Source of the DNA: an uncultured Rickettsiales bacterium
Lineage (GTDB): Bacteria; Pseudomonadota; Alphaproteobacteria; UBA8366
Reading direction: 5' to 3'
Length of the DNA: 10,581 nucleotides
Assembly: GCA_913046825.1 (NCBI GenBank)
Contig: CAJWTF010000132.1
Span: 1-10,581, forward strand
The translations under genes and the position numbers were made by a program. Below, in pieces: positions 1 through 7,173 of this stretch (position 1 is the first letter of the stretch; each line of letters opens with the position of its first letter). The notes beneath the pieces were generated by a model. The model did not search any database, was not told the origin of the DNA, and was given only the letters and a program-made list of their open reading frames with translations.

Positions 1-453
1 CGTCAGTGCGCTCGGCGGGTCAGTCGACGGGTTGTTGACGGCATACGCGGTTTTGGACGAAGACGGTTTGGTCTTGACGCCATCCCACCTCAGCGATACC
101 GAAGCCGTAACGCTCCCCTGCGCCGCTGTCACCGCGTGGCATAGTCTGGTCGAGGTCGGAGGACCCGGTACCATGGAACGGTCGATCACCGCGACCCGGA
201 TTGCCGGCACGATCGGAGTCATCGGTACATTGCCCCAAGGTAGCGTCAACCCGATGAGTTTCATGCAAAAGGACTACGTGTCCGAGGAATCTATGTTGGC
301 CACCGCAATATGTTTGAGGATATGAACCGCGCTATAGCTCAGCATGAGTTGCGGCCCGTTATCGACCGGACTTTCGCAATGGAGGATGCAAGAGACGCGT
401 TCCATTACATGGCAACGGGCCATCATTTCGGAAAAATTGTCATCGCACTTTAA
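1..453 (+). pseudogene. Remnant of a zinc-type (MDR) alcohol dehydrogenase, 5' end outside window
   Basis: The frame is open from base 2 and reads VSALGGSVDGLLTAY..., typical of the N-terminal catalytic domain of NAD(P)-dependent medium-chain alcohol dehydrogenases. After AWHSLV (about base 150) it jumps straight to EVGGPGT, which in this family lies after the Rossmann nucleotide-binding fold. An estimated 80-95 residues, including the glycine-rich cofactor loop, are therefore missing in frame. Near base 274 the frame breaks: after MQKD the family-like text resumes one frame over as RVRGIYVGHRNMFEDMNRAI and runs to GKIVIAL and the TAA at 451-453. Loss of one base would explain the shift. With no cofactor-binding loop and a frameshift, an active enzyme is very unlikely. 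Family assignment comes from the remaining motifs; the original substrate cannot be read. It points toward queC and ends 69 bases before it. Confidence 0.86.
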
Positions 454-522
454 TGCCGAATGGGTAGTTGCCGACGAGGTGTGTCGTGACTATTTTGCGC
501 GGGTCACTTCTTGGGACACACA

Positions 523-1269
523 ATGACGGATACACGCCTCGGACTGGTCTTGCTTTCCGGCGGACTTGATTCAACCACCGCAGCCACATGGGCTCTCGAT
601 AAGGGTATGAAGGTTTCGGCCGTGAGCTTCGACTACGGTCAAACTCATCGTAAGGAATTAGGCGCCGCGACGGCGGTCGCTGCGCGCCTCGGGCTGTCCC
701 ACAGCATTGTAGATGTCTCGTTCTATCGCGATTTAGCTGCGCATTCGTCGCTGACTCAACCACAAACTCTGTCAATGCCAAGCGACCGTAGCGCCGCCGA
801 AATAGCCAACGGCATTCCGTCAACCTACGTGCCGTTACGTAACACCTTTTTCCTAACCATGGCCGCCGCTTGGTTAGAAAGTAAGGCTTTGGCGGAAATA
901 GAAATCAACGGTGTCGACGCATCCAGTTTGGAAGCGACCTTGGTTATCGCGGCCAACGCCATCGACTATAGCGGTTACCCTGATTGCCGACCGGAATTCT
1001 ACACGGCAATTACGGAAAGCCTGCGTCTCGGTAGCAAGCTCGGCACGCAATACGGCGTCCCGTTAACAATCGCCACCCCTCTTATCGACAAATCAAAAGC
1101 CGACATTGTTCGGCTAGCAGGTAATTTGGGTGCACCGATTGATGAGACGTGGAGCTGCTATGCCGCTGGCAATACACCTTGTGGCCATTGCGATTCATGT
1201 CTCCTTCGCGCGAGAGGTTTTGCGGAAGCAGGGGTTCACGACCCCGCACTCATCAGCACACAAAAATAA
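523..1269 (+). CDS. queC: 7-cyano-7-deazaguanine (preQ0) synthase QueC
   Basis: QueC converts 7-carboxy-7-deazaguanine to preQ0 using ATP and ammonia, in the cytoplasmic pathway to queuosine-modified tRNA and other deazaguanines. The 248-residue product has the PP-loop ATP pyrophosphatase motif SGGLDS at residues 12-17, FDYGQTHRKE near 36-45, DYSGYPDCRPEF near 148-159, and four C-terminal zinc-ligand cysteines (C212, C220, C223, C226) in the CGHCDSC region. I chose ATG 523 because GGGA (513-516) lies six bases upstream; a TTG at 511 is in frame but less likely. Compared with E. coli QueC as I remember it, roughly ten extra residues (about 121-140) precede the DYSGYPDCR motif. No other queuosine gene is in the window, and I see no preQ1 riboswitch in the 69 bases upstream. 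Confidence 0.95.
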   Translation: MTDTRLGLVLLSGGLDSTTAATWALDKGMKVSAVSFDYGQTHRKELGAATAVAARLGLSHSIVDVSFYRDLAAHSSLTQPQTLSMPSDRSAAEIANGIPSTYVPLRNTFFLTMAAAWLESKALAEIEINGVDASSLEATLVIAANAIDYSGYPDCRPEFYTAITESLRLGSKLGTQYGVPLTIATPLIDKSKADIVRLAGNLGAPIDETWSCYAAGNTPCGHCDSCLLRARGFAEAGVHDPALISTQK

Positions 1270-1370
1270 CGTGGTTATAGAGTAATATAGTCGCACCCCA
1301 CATTTCGCCTTGCGGGCTCAGCCTCCCTCGCCAATATCAAACTGGTGTTTCGGACATTTGAACTACCGAT

Positions 1371-1375
1371 GAGGA
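1371..1375 (+). promoter_or_regulatory. Ribosome binding site of the cytochrome c gene
   Basis: GAGGA lies four bases before the ATG at 1380 and fixes the start of the signal peptide. The 110 bases between queC and this ATG hold no clear terminator and only weak promoter-like hexamers. Confidence 0.6.
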
Positions 1376-1379
1376 AGCC

Positions 1380-1754
1380 ATGAAGAAGTTAAGTATCGCC
1401 GCCACCACATTTATCGCGCTTGCCTTGGCCTCCGGTACCGCTGGCGCCGCGGATGCTAAAAAAGGCAAGAAGGTCTTCAATAAATGCAAGGCCTGCCACG
1501 CGATGAAAGCTGGAAAGAACAAGTTGGGCCCTTCGCTGCATGGCATCATTGGCCGGAAAGCCGCCAGTGTACCTAAATTCAGGTATTCGAAGGCAATGAA
1601 AGCTTCGGGCCTGACTTGGGATGACGAAACGCTTCGGAAATTCCTTGAAAAGCCGAAAAAACTCGTCAAAGGCACCCGCATGTCGTTTGCCGGAATTAAG
1701 AAACAAAAGCAGATGGACAATCTGATGGCTTATCTCAAGGAAGCGTCTAAATAG
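1380..1754 (+). CDS. Periplasmic class I c-type cytochrome (cytochrome c2/c550 type)
   Basis: This is a small soluble monohaem electron carrier of 124 residues. It starts with a Sec signal peptide: MKK, a hydrophobic stretch to about residue 18, and an AGA|AD-like cleavage site near residue 23, leaving a mature protein of about 100 residues. The haem motif CKACH is at 36-40, with His40 as the proximal ligand. GPSLHGIIGRKA follows at 50-61. The distal ligand is most likely Met101 in GTRMSFAG, and MDNLMAYLK forms the usual C-terminal helix. The mature domain is very lysine-rich, as in cytochromes c that dock to acidic faces of respiratory partners. A GGT-family gene begins 17 bases after its stop, so the two are probably co-transcribed, although no functional link is known to me. 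Its redox partner cannot be told from sequence. Confidence 0.94.
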   Translation: MKKLSIAATTFIALALASGTAGAADAKKGKKVFNKCKACHAMKAGKNKLGPSLHGIIGRKAASVPKFRYSKAMKASGLTWDDETLRKFLEKPKKLVKGTRMSFAGIKKQKQMDNLMAYLKEASK

Positions 1755-1771
1755 TTTAGGGAATAGAGGCT

Positions 1772-3352
1772 ATGGCGAATATCGGACCAGATAGGTCGCA
1801 AAACTGGACGCTCCGCAAACCCACGGCTTCTGGACAAAAGGGCGCTGTGGCCAGTCAAAACGCCATTGCCGCGGAAATAGGCGCGGCCGTACTACGCGAT
1901 GGTGGAAATGCGATCGACGCGGCGATAGCAACATCGTTCGCGATCTCAGTCGTTGAGCCATGGATGAGCGGTCTTGGCGGCGGCGGTTACATGCTCGTCT
2001 ATCTCGCCAAAGAAAAGCGCGTTCGTGTCATCGATTTCGGCATGATCGCACCGAAACGTTTGGACCCCGCCGACTACCCTTTGGTCCAAGGCGACGGTGC
2101 CGGGGATCTGTTCCAATGGCCTGCCGTACTCGACGACCGTAACGTATACGGCTATCAATCTATTGCTGTGCCGACACAGGTTGCAGGAATTGCCTTGGCA
2201 CACGAACGTTTCGCCACTAAATCCTGGGCTGATCTGATCGCACCGGCTGCCGATTTAGCTGCGGGTGGTCTGCCGCTGAATTGGTTCACAACCCTGCGGA
2301 TCAGTGGCGCCGCTCAAGACCTCCGCGAATTTCCAACGTCGAGTGATATCTATCTGGATGACGGATTGCCGCCGGTTGCGACGCAAGGGAAACCGCCACC
2401 ACAGCGCTCTATGGGCAACCTCTCAGCAACGCTCCTGCGCTTGGCTAAAGCGGGCCCGCGCGATTTTTACGAAGGTGAAATCTCCGAGCAACTGCTTGCG
2501 GACGCCTCCGCGGGCGGCAGTAAAATGGATGCAAACGACCTTGCTTCTTTCGAAGCGGTCGAGCGCGATCCGATCGAAATGGATTATCGAGGTGCCACAG
2601 TATTCGCGGCACCGGGCCTCACCGCTGGTCCCACCATGTTCGACACGCTTGCGCGGATCGACGGCAAGATCATGGCAAATGATGGGACACCCACGGCAGG
2701 GTCCTTCGGCAAATACGCCGCAGCATTGAATGCCGCCTATAAGACGCGTCTCGCGACCATGGGCGACGCCGACGACAGCCGCGACCCAGCCTGTACCACG
2801 CACCTCACTACCATCGACGGTGAGGGTAATATGGTGACGCTGACGCAGACCTTGTTGAGTGCTTTTGGCAGTAAGGTTGTGTTCCCGGAAACCGGCATAT
2901 TGATGAACAACGGCATCATGTGGTTCGACACTCGCCCAGGTGGCCCGAACTCGCTCGGAGGCGGTAAACGCCCGCTCTGTAATATGTGCCCGGCTATTGT
3001 CAGCCGAGAAGATGGATTTAATTTTGCCATCGGCGCTTCGGGTGGCCGGCGGATTATGCCGGCCGTAATGCAGAATATCTCCTTGATGGTCGATTGCGGT
3101 TTAAGCCTGTCGGACGCCATTCATCATCCTCGCATCGATGTGAGTGGCGGCGAAATCGCGAATGTTGATATCCGCTTGTCGCAGGATGTTGTTAGCGCGG
3201 TCGAGGCGATACTACCCGTCGTACCCGTAGAAGACTCGGTCTTTCCAAGTAACTTCGCCTGCCCCAATGGCGTTGCGGACGATACGGACACTGGCACAAA
3301 AGTCGCGCAGTCATATCCGATGTTTCCGATGTCGGGCTCAGTCAGCGCTTAA
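1772..3352 (+). CDS. Gamma-glutamyltransferase-family Ntn hydrolase with atypical substrate pocket
   Basis: The 526-residue protein has the GGT fold order: an N-terminal GQKGAVASQN and GGNAIDAAIA (about 21-54), GLGGGGYM (67-74), the self-cleavage site and catalytic threonine at C341|T342 in CTTHLTTID, and GGRRI near 424-428. Family members cleave themselves into a large chain (here about 341 residues) and a small chain (about 185) whose new N-terminal threonine is the nucleophile. There is no signal peptide, so it is probably cytoplasmic, unlike periplasmic E. coli Ggt. Aligned by hand to E. coli Ggt from memory, the glutamyl-binding residues differ: R114 to G90, N411 to L362, D433 to W384, and S462-S463 to C403-N404. 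A GGT-like acylase or amidohydrolase with another substrate is therefore more likely than true glutathione hydrolase. TAGGGA (1757-1762) is a usable ribosome site. Its TAA overlaps the stop of the convergent CocE remnant. Confidence 0.93.
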   Translation: MANIGPDRSQNWTLRKPTASGQKGAVASQNAIAAEIGAAVLRDGGNAIDAAIATSFAISVVEPWMSGLGGGGYMLVYLAKEKRVRVIDFGMIAPKRLDPADYPLVQGDGAGDLFQWPAVLDDRNVYGYQSIAVPTQVAGIALAHERFATKSWADLIAPAADLAAGGLPLNWFTTLRISGAAQDLREFPTSSDIYLDDGLPPVATQGKPPPQRSMGNLSATLLRLAKAGPRDFYEGEISEQLLADASAGGSKMDANDLASFEAVERDPIEMDYRGATVFAAPGLTAGPTMFDTLARIDGKIMANDGTPTAGSFGKYAAALNAAYKTRLATMGDADDSRDPACTTHLTTIDGEGNMVTLTQTLLSAFGSKVVFPETGILMNNGIMWFDTRPGGPNSLGGGKRPLCNMCPAIVSREDGFNFAIGASGGRRIMPAVMQNISLMVDCGLSLSDAIHHPRIDVSGGEIANVDIRLSQDVVSAVEAILPVVPVEDSVFPSNFACPNGVADDTDTGTKVAQSYPMFPMSGSVSA

Positions 3353-5196
3353 CATATGCTCGGTATAACCGGTAATTCGATGACGGACGCTCGTGCCGCT
3401 TCGAGGAAGAACGTCAGGTCTTTTGGCCGCCCGCCAGGAATACGTGAGAACTGATCCCGATCCGCCACCGACACAGCAATCCGTATGGCATGTCCCTTCC
3501 GGAACAACCAAAACGTTGGGACCAGATCAAAGCAGAGTTTGGTGACCTCGGCCGGCGTCAAAAGCTCTGCATCTGACTGACTGAGACTGCGATACGGCCC
3601 CACCACTCTCTAGGTTCCACGGCGCTTCCGACATACGCCGATGTATGGCGCGCAAGACACCTTCCGTCACATAACGATACTGGCCGTCGGGTGCCACAAC
3701 TTCCATACATACGCAGAACGCACCGTCCTTTTCGCTCGACGCCACATACAACGTAATAATCGGGTGACCCGTCACCTCAGTATCTCCGGATAACGGCGCC
3801 AACGTATAGGTGAGCATTACCGCGTCCCGGCCATGCCAATCGGCATAATACGACTCAACTCCAATGGCAGCTGCCCGTTCGTAGCGGGTTTGCGCTCCGG
3901 TTCCGATGGAAAAATCTGCGCTTTAAGTGTCGCTGGCCGATGCTATGTCCGGGCTTAGCCGAAATAGTTTGGCACCGTTGGCAAAATAATAGTGATGCGG
4001 TTCTGCCTCGAGCAGAGGCCAGCTAGCAGCGGCCTTCCATTGCTCTTCGACCATGGTGAAATAATGCACCAGTGCTTCCTCGCCGAATCCGACCTCTTCC
4101 CCTTTCAGGTACTGGTCAAAAAATCAGAGATAGGCCCCCATCTTTTCGAACTCCTTTAATTCCGCCGTGCGAAACGGACTGACATTGGTACGCGCCCCGT
4201 GATCCCACGGCCCTGAAAGCAGATGCTTGCGCTCAACCGGCAGAGATAAGAACCGCCGTGTTGCCGCATTTGCGAAGTACACCGCATCCATCCAACCGGA
4301 GACGCTGTAATATGCCACATCTGGATTGATCGTATCGGCATAGTAGACAGGACCAATCATCGGCGCGGTAAAGTCAGGATCATAGGACGGACCGTCGTCG
4401 CGATAGGCAAATTCGCGAATGAACTGCGTCGTGTCGACATTAGCCGCGTGTTCCGCCGACGCGTGCGCCAGCAACACACCGTCCGGATCCTCATCCACCG
4501 GCGCCGGATCCGCATAGGCCGGATCGGCAAAATAAGAATAATTTTTAAGCTTTTCCTAATCGGCAAGATCCTGCGCTTCCATCAAAGCTTTATACTTGGG
4601 CCCGAGAAAGGAGACATGCAAACCGTTCGGATTGAAATGGTCCGCAAAGGTATCCCAGACTGCAAAACTCGGGGTGACGGCTTTGACCGCGGGATGCCCA
4701 GACGTCGCTAGGAAGTCGGCCACCGCACCAACATAGGATATATCCGTCGACCCGATGGACCCATTCGACCAGGGTTGGACCACTATCCAATCGGCAATCT
4801 CTGCATAGTCCAAACGTTCCTTCGGGGATCTGAAACCATCACGGGTTCCAAATGAGGCGCCCGAACCCCGCACGTCGACAACAACGACCGCATAGCCATG
4901 CTGCGTAAAGAAGTCGCGAATATGGCCGGCGTTGGGGCTCTCTTCGGTCTCCGCCGTCGCCTAAGACGTCAACTTGAAGCGTCGGTAATACGGCGTAAAT
5001 ATAGCAATTGTAGGTAACGGTGTCTCCAACCGGCCTCTGCCGGCACAAAGATGTCGCCCGCGATCCGTACGCCATCGCGCATGGTGAGATAACAAGACCG
5101 GCGCAAACGCTCATCACTATAGGAATTTTGCCGGGTCGCGAGGTAATCATGTGGCGTCGTCGAACATGCACCTGAATCGCGCGAACTATCGGTCAT
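3349..5196 (-). pseudogene. Broken CocE/NonD-family (X-Pro dipeptidyl-peptidase-like) alpha/beta hydrolase
   Basis: Read across its breaks, this is a full-length gene of about 615 codons: an N-terminal segment (LTMRDGVRIAGDIFVP), an alpha/beta hydrolase core and a C-terminal jelly-roll domain (LTYTLAPL, GHPIITLYVAS, LFRKGHAIRIAV). The catalytic codons survive: Ser in DISYVG (4738-4736), Asp in SGWMDAVYF (4288-4286) and His in GPWDHG (4201-4199). Reading is interrupted by a frameshift near 5025-5035 that one lost base would explain, in-frame TAG at 4963-4961, TAG at 4558-4556, TGA at 4126-4124, TAA at 3925-3923, and a second frameshift near 3606-3613. Family-like sequence continues in the same frame across each stop. 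Enzymes of this family hydrolyse esters or acyl-peptides, and the substrate is unknown here. The ATG overlaps the TAXI stop as ATGA, so it was the downstream gene of that operon. Confidence 0.93.
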
Positions 5197-6209
5197 TCAG
5201 CTATATCGACTTCGCGGTAAAACCGCCGGGCACCTGGGTGCAGAGGTATACTGACACCCTGTAGCGCCGTCGACATCCGGATCAGTTTGCCTTTCGAATG
5301 CCCCTCATTGAGGAGTTTCCGCGACTTCTCATTCCAGATTGCCTTGGTGATCTGATAGATCAATTCCTCGTCGGCGGCTTCCGGGACAATCCAAAGCGCG
5401 TTGACGCTGATCGTGGGAATCGGATCGGCATTTCCATAGACATCCGAAGGGATGGTGTCACGGCTAAAAAATTTATACTTCGCGAGAAGCTGCTCGATCG
5501 GCTTTCCGATAAGCGGCAGAATTTGCGCGTCAGATTTTCCGAATGCTAGCTGCACGGACGCCATGGGATATCCAGCGACTGCGATAAAGGCATCCAGCTT
5601 CCCTGCAGCGAGTCTAAGTGCGGCGGATTCACTGTTAAGATACTGCACTTTCAAATCGCGCCTTTCGCGCAATCCAAACGCATTCAAGATTAACCGCGCA
5701 TCCGCCAGTGCACCGGACCCTTTTTCATTCAACGATACCCGCCGCCCCTTTAGATCCCGCATCGATTTCACGCCTGTCTTCGTGCGGACCACGACGTGGA
5801 CACTTTCAGGATAGAGATTGGCAATTGCGCGGATTGTCTTACGCGGTTCTTTCTTTCGATAGGTGCCGGTACCCGTATAAGCCCAATAGGCGATGTCGGA
5901 CTGAACAAAACCCGAGTCCAACCGGCCCTTTGCCACGGCTTCAACATTGGCGACCGAACCGCCCGAAGTTTGCGCAATAGCGACCAGGCCTTGCACACCG
6001 CAGCTCCCCCCCTCGTCACAGGAGCGCGATCCGGGCGGACTGCTGATGGCGCTCGCGATGATTCCACCGATGGGATAATAGGTACCGCCAATCCCGCCGG
6101 TTCCGATGCGAAAAAACCGTGCATCCTGCGCCTTCACCGCGACCGTCACCGAAAATACAGTGACTATTGTCAGGGCGGTGCAACGAAGGACGTTCGGCAT
6201 GACGAACAC
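5193..6209 (-). CDS. TAXI-family TRAP transporter solute-binding protein
   Basis: TAXI proteins are periplasmic substrate-capture subunits of TRAP transporters, which normally work with a fused DctQM-type membrane subunit. This 338-residue protein has a signal peptide (hydrophobic stretch about 8-25, VKA|Q-type cleavage near 27), then the family signature FRIGTGGIGGTYYPIGG at about 33-49. Further family features are SRSCDEGGSC with C64 and C70, GQ/SGGSVANVEAVAKG (82-95), DSGFVQSDIAYWAY (98-111) and DLKGRRVSLNEKGSGAL (152-168). I chose the GTG at 6209-6207 because GAGG (6221-6218) lies eight bases upstream; ATG 6200-6198 is the alternative and still leaves a signal peptide. Its stop overlaps the start of the CocE pseudogene by ATGA, implying translational coupling. 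No membrane subunit is encoded in the window, so the permease must lie elsewhere. The ligand is unknown. Confidence 0.94.
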   Translation of the reverse strand: MFVMPNVLRCTALTIVTVFSVTVAVKAQDARFFRIGTGGIGGTYYPIGGIIASAISSPPGSRSCDEGGSCGVQGLVAIAQTSGGSVANVEAVAKGRLDSGFVQSDIAYWAYTGTGTYRKKEPRKTIRAIANLYPESVHVVVRTKTGVKSMRDLKGRRVSLNEKGSGALADARLILNAFGLRERRDLKVQYLNSESAALRLAAGKLDAFIAVAGYPMASVQLAFGKSDAQILPLIGKPIEQLLAKYKFFSRDTIPSDVYGNADPIPTISVNALWIVPEAADEELIYQITKAIWNEKSRKLLNEGHSKGKLIRMSTALQGVSIPLHPGARRFYREVDIAE

Positions 6210-6273
6210 GGGTGCAACCTCGGTAAGGAACAGCTAAATCTCTTGTACCGCTAGCGACCTATAGGTGCAAACA
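6210..6273. promoter_or_regulatory. Divergent control region between the TAXI gene and the alpha/beta hydrolase gene
   Basis: This 64-base gap must hold at least the TAXI promoter. It contains GGTGCAA twice in direct orientation (6211-6217 and 6264-6270) and TTGTACC (6243-6249), which matches the inverted form at six of seven bases. On the minus strand, TTGCAC (6270-6265) and TACAAG (6247-6242) are 17 bases apart and could be a weak promoter for TAXI. On the plus strand, AGG at 6263-6265 sits eight bases before ATG 6274 as a ribosome site. The assignment as control DNA is from position; the individual elements are tentative. Confidence 0.4.
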
Positions 6274-7134
6274 ATGACCGCCTGGAAACACAATCATGTG
6301 ACGCTTCCGAACCTGAAAATGCATTACGTGCGTGAAGGCGACGGTGCGCCGCTCCTCCTTCTACATGGATGGCCAGAATTCTGGTATACGTGGCGGAAGA
6401 ACATACCGATCCTCGCGGAGAGATTCGATGTCATTGCGCCGGATTTTCGCGGCTTCGGAGAAAGTGAAAATCCCGAGGCAATTCCAGATGTCGGCGACTA
6501 TGCGGAAGATATCGTGCAATTCATTGACGCGCTCGGCCTTGCGAAAGTGGGTTTGGTCGGACACGATGTCGGTGCCTTCGTCATGCAAGACATCGCTCGC
6601 CGAATTCCGGATCGTATCAACGGCCTATTTTTCTTCAACTGCCCTCATCCCGGCATCGGAACACGCTGGCTCGATGGCGGTCACTACAAGGAGCTGTGGT
6701 ACCAAGCATTCCATCAATTGGATTGGTCCGCCGAACTCGTCGGCCAAAGCCGAGATACCTGCCGGGTCTACTTCCGGCATTTCCTGAATCACTGGGCACA
6801 TGCGGACGGCCAGTTCGATAAAGACCTTGAAGCCTGGGTAGATAACTTCATGACGCCCGGCAACTTGCACGGAGGATTCAATTGGTACCGAGCTGTGGCC
6901 GATTACCGCCAAAAAATCATTGATGAGGGTGTACCATCTCTCGCCCCTATTCAAATACCTACCTATGTTTTATGGGGTGAAAGCGACACGGTCCTTCGGC
7001 CCGAATGGTCAGACGGAATCGAGGAGTATTTTCCCAATATCACTTTAGAGATCGCCAAGGACGCCGGGCATTTTGTGCATTACGAAAGCCCTTCACTTGC
7101 AAACGAGCGAATTATGGCATTCTTCTCTGGATAA
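6274..7134 (+). CDS. Alpha/beta hydrolase, epoxide hydrolase-like
   Basis: This 286-residue cytosolic enzyme has an Asp-nucleophile alpha/beta hydrolase layout. HGWPEFWYTWR at 31-41 is the oxyanion HGxP motif. PDFRGFGES at 56-64 follows. Asp98 in GHDVGAF is the likely nucleophile, Asp238 in WGESDTV the likely acid and His266 in DAGHFVHYE the general base. Two lid tyrosines fit epoxide hydrolases: Y143 in WYQAFHQ and Y205 in NWYRA. These would activate the epoxide oxygen before the Asp attacks the ring and water releases a diol. A haloalkane or haloacid dehalogenase is the main alternative, since it shares the Asp nucleophile, but the paired tyrosines argue against it. ATG 6274 is preferred over GTG 6265 because AGG at 6263-6265 is correctly spaced. 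A HAD gene begins 39 bases downstream on the same strand. The physiological substrate is not visible. Confidence 0.91.
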   Translation: MTAWKHNHVTLPNLKMHYVREGDGAPLLLLHGWPEFWYTWRKNIPILAERFDVIAPDFRGFGESENPEAIPDVGDYAEDIVQFIDALGLAKVGLVGHDVGAFVMQDIARRIPDRINGLFFFNCPHPGIGTRWLDGGHYKELWYQAFHQLDWSAELVGQSRDTCRVYFRHFLNHWAHADGQFDKDLEAWVDNFMTPGNLHGGFNWYRAVADYRQKIIDEGVPSLAPIQIPTYVLWGESDTVLRPEWSDGIEEYFPNITLEIAKDAGHFVHYESPSLANERIMAFFSG

Positions 7135-7173
7135 CGGATCAAGTCTTCCAACTAAGAACATTCGCGAAATTTC

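Noticed and set aside
440..823. Long open frame antisense to the start of queC
   Set aside because: It shows no recognisable motif, is rich in Arg and Pro as expected from a complementary reading, and lies opposite a clearly real gene.
1310..1338. Possible promoter TTGCGG-17-AATATC before the cytochrome gene
   Set aside because: The -10 half matches the consensus at only three of six positions, too weak to list as a feature.
1337..1720. Minus-strand frame of 127 codons opposite the cytochrome c gene
   Set aside because: The plus strand encodes an obvious signal peptide and CxxCH haem motif. The antisense frame reflects low stop density in lysine-rich sequence.
4448..4711. Plus-strand frame within the CocE remnant
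   Set aside because: It is an arginine-rich shadow of the minus-strand coding sequence with no family resemblance.
3923..4963. Programmed stop-codon readthrough or amber recoding to make a full CocE protein
   Set aside because: All three stop codons are used and two frameshifts are also present, so no single recoding mechanism restores the protein.
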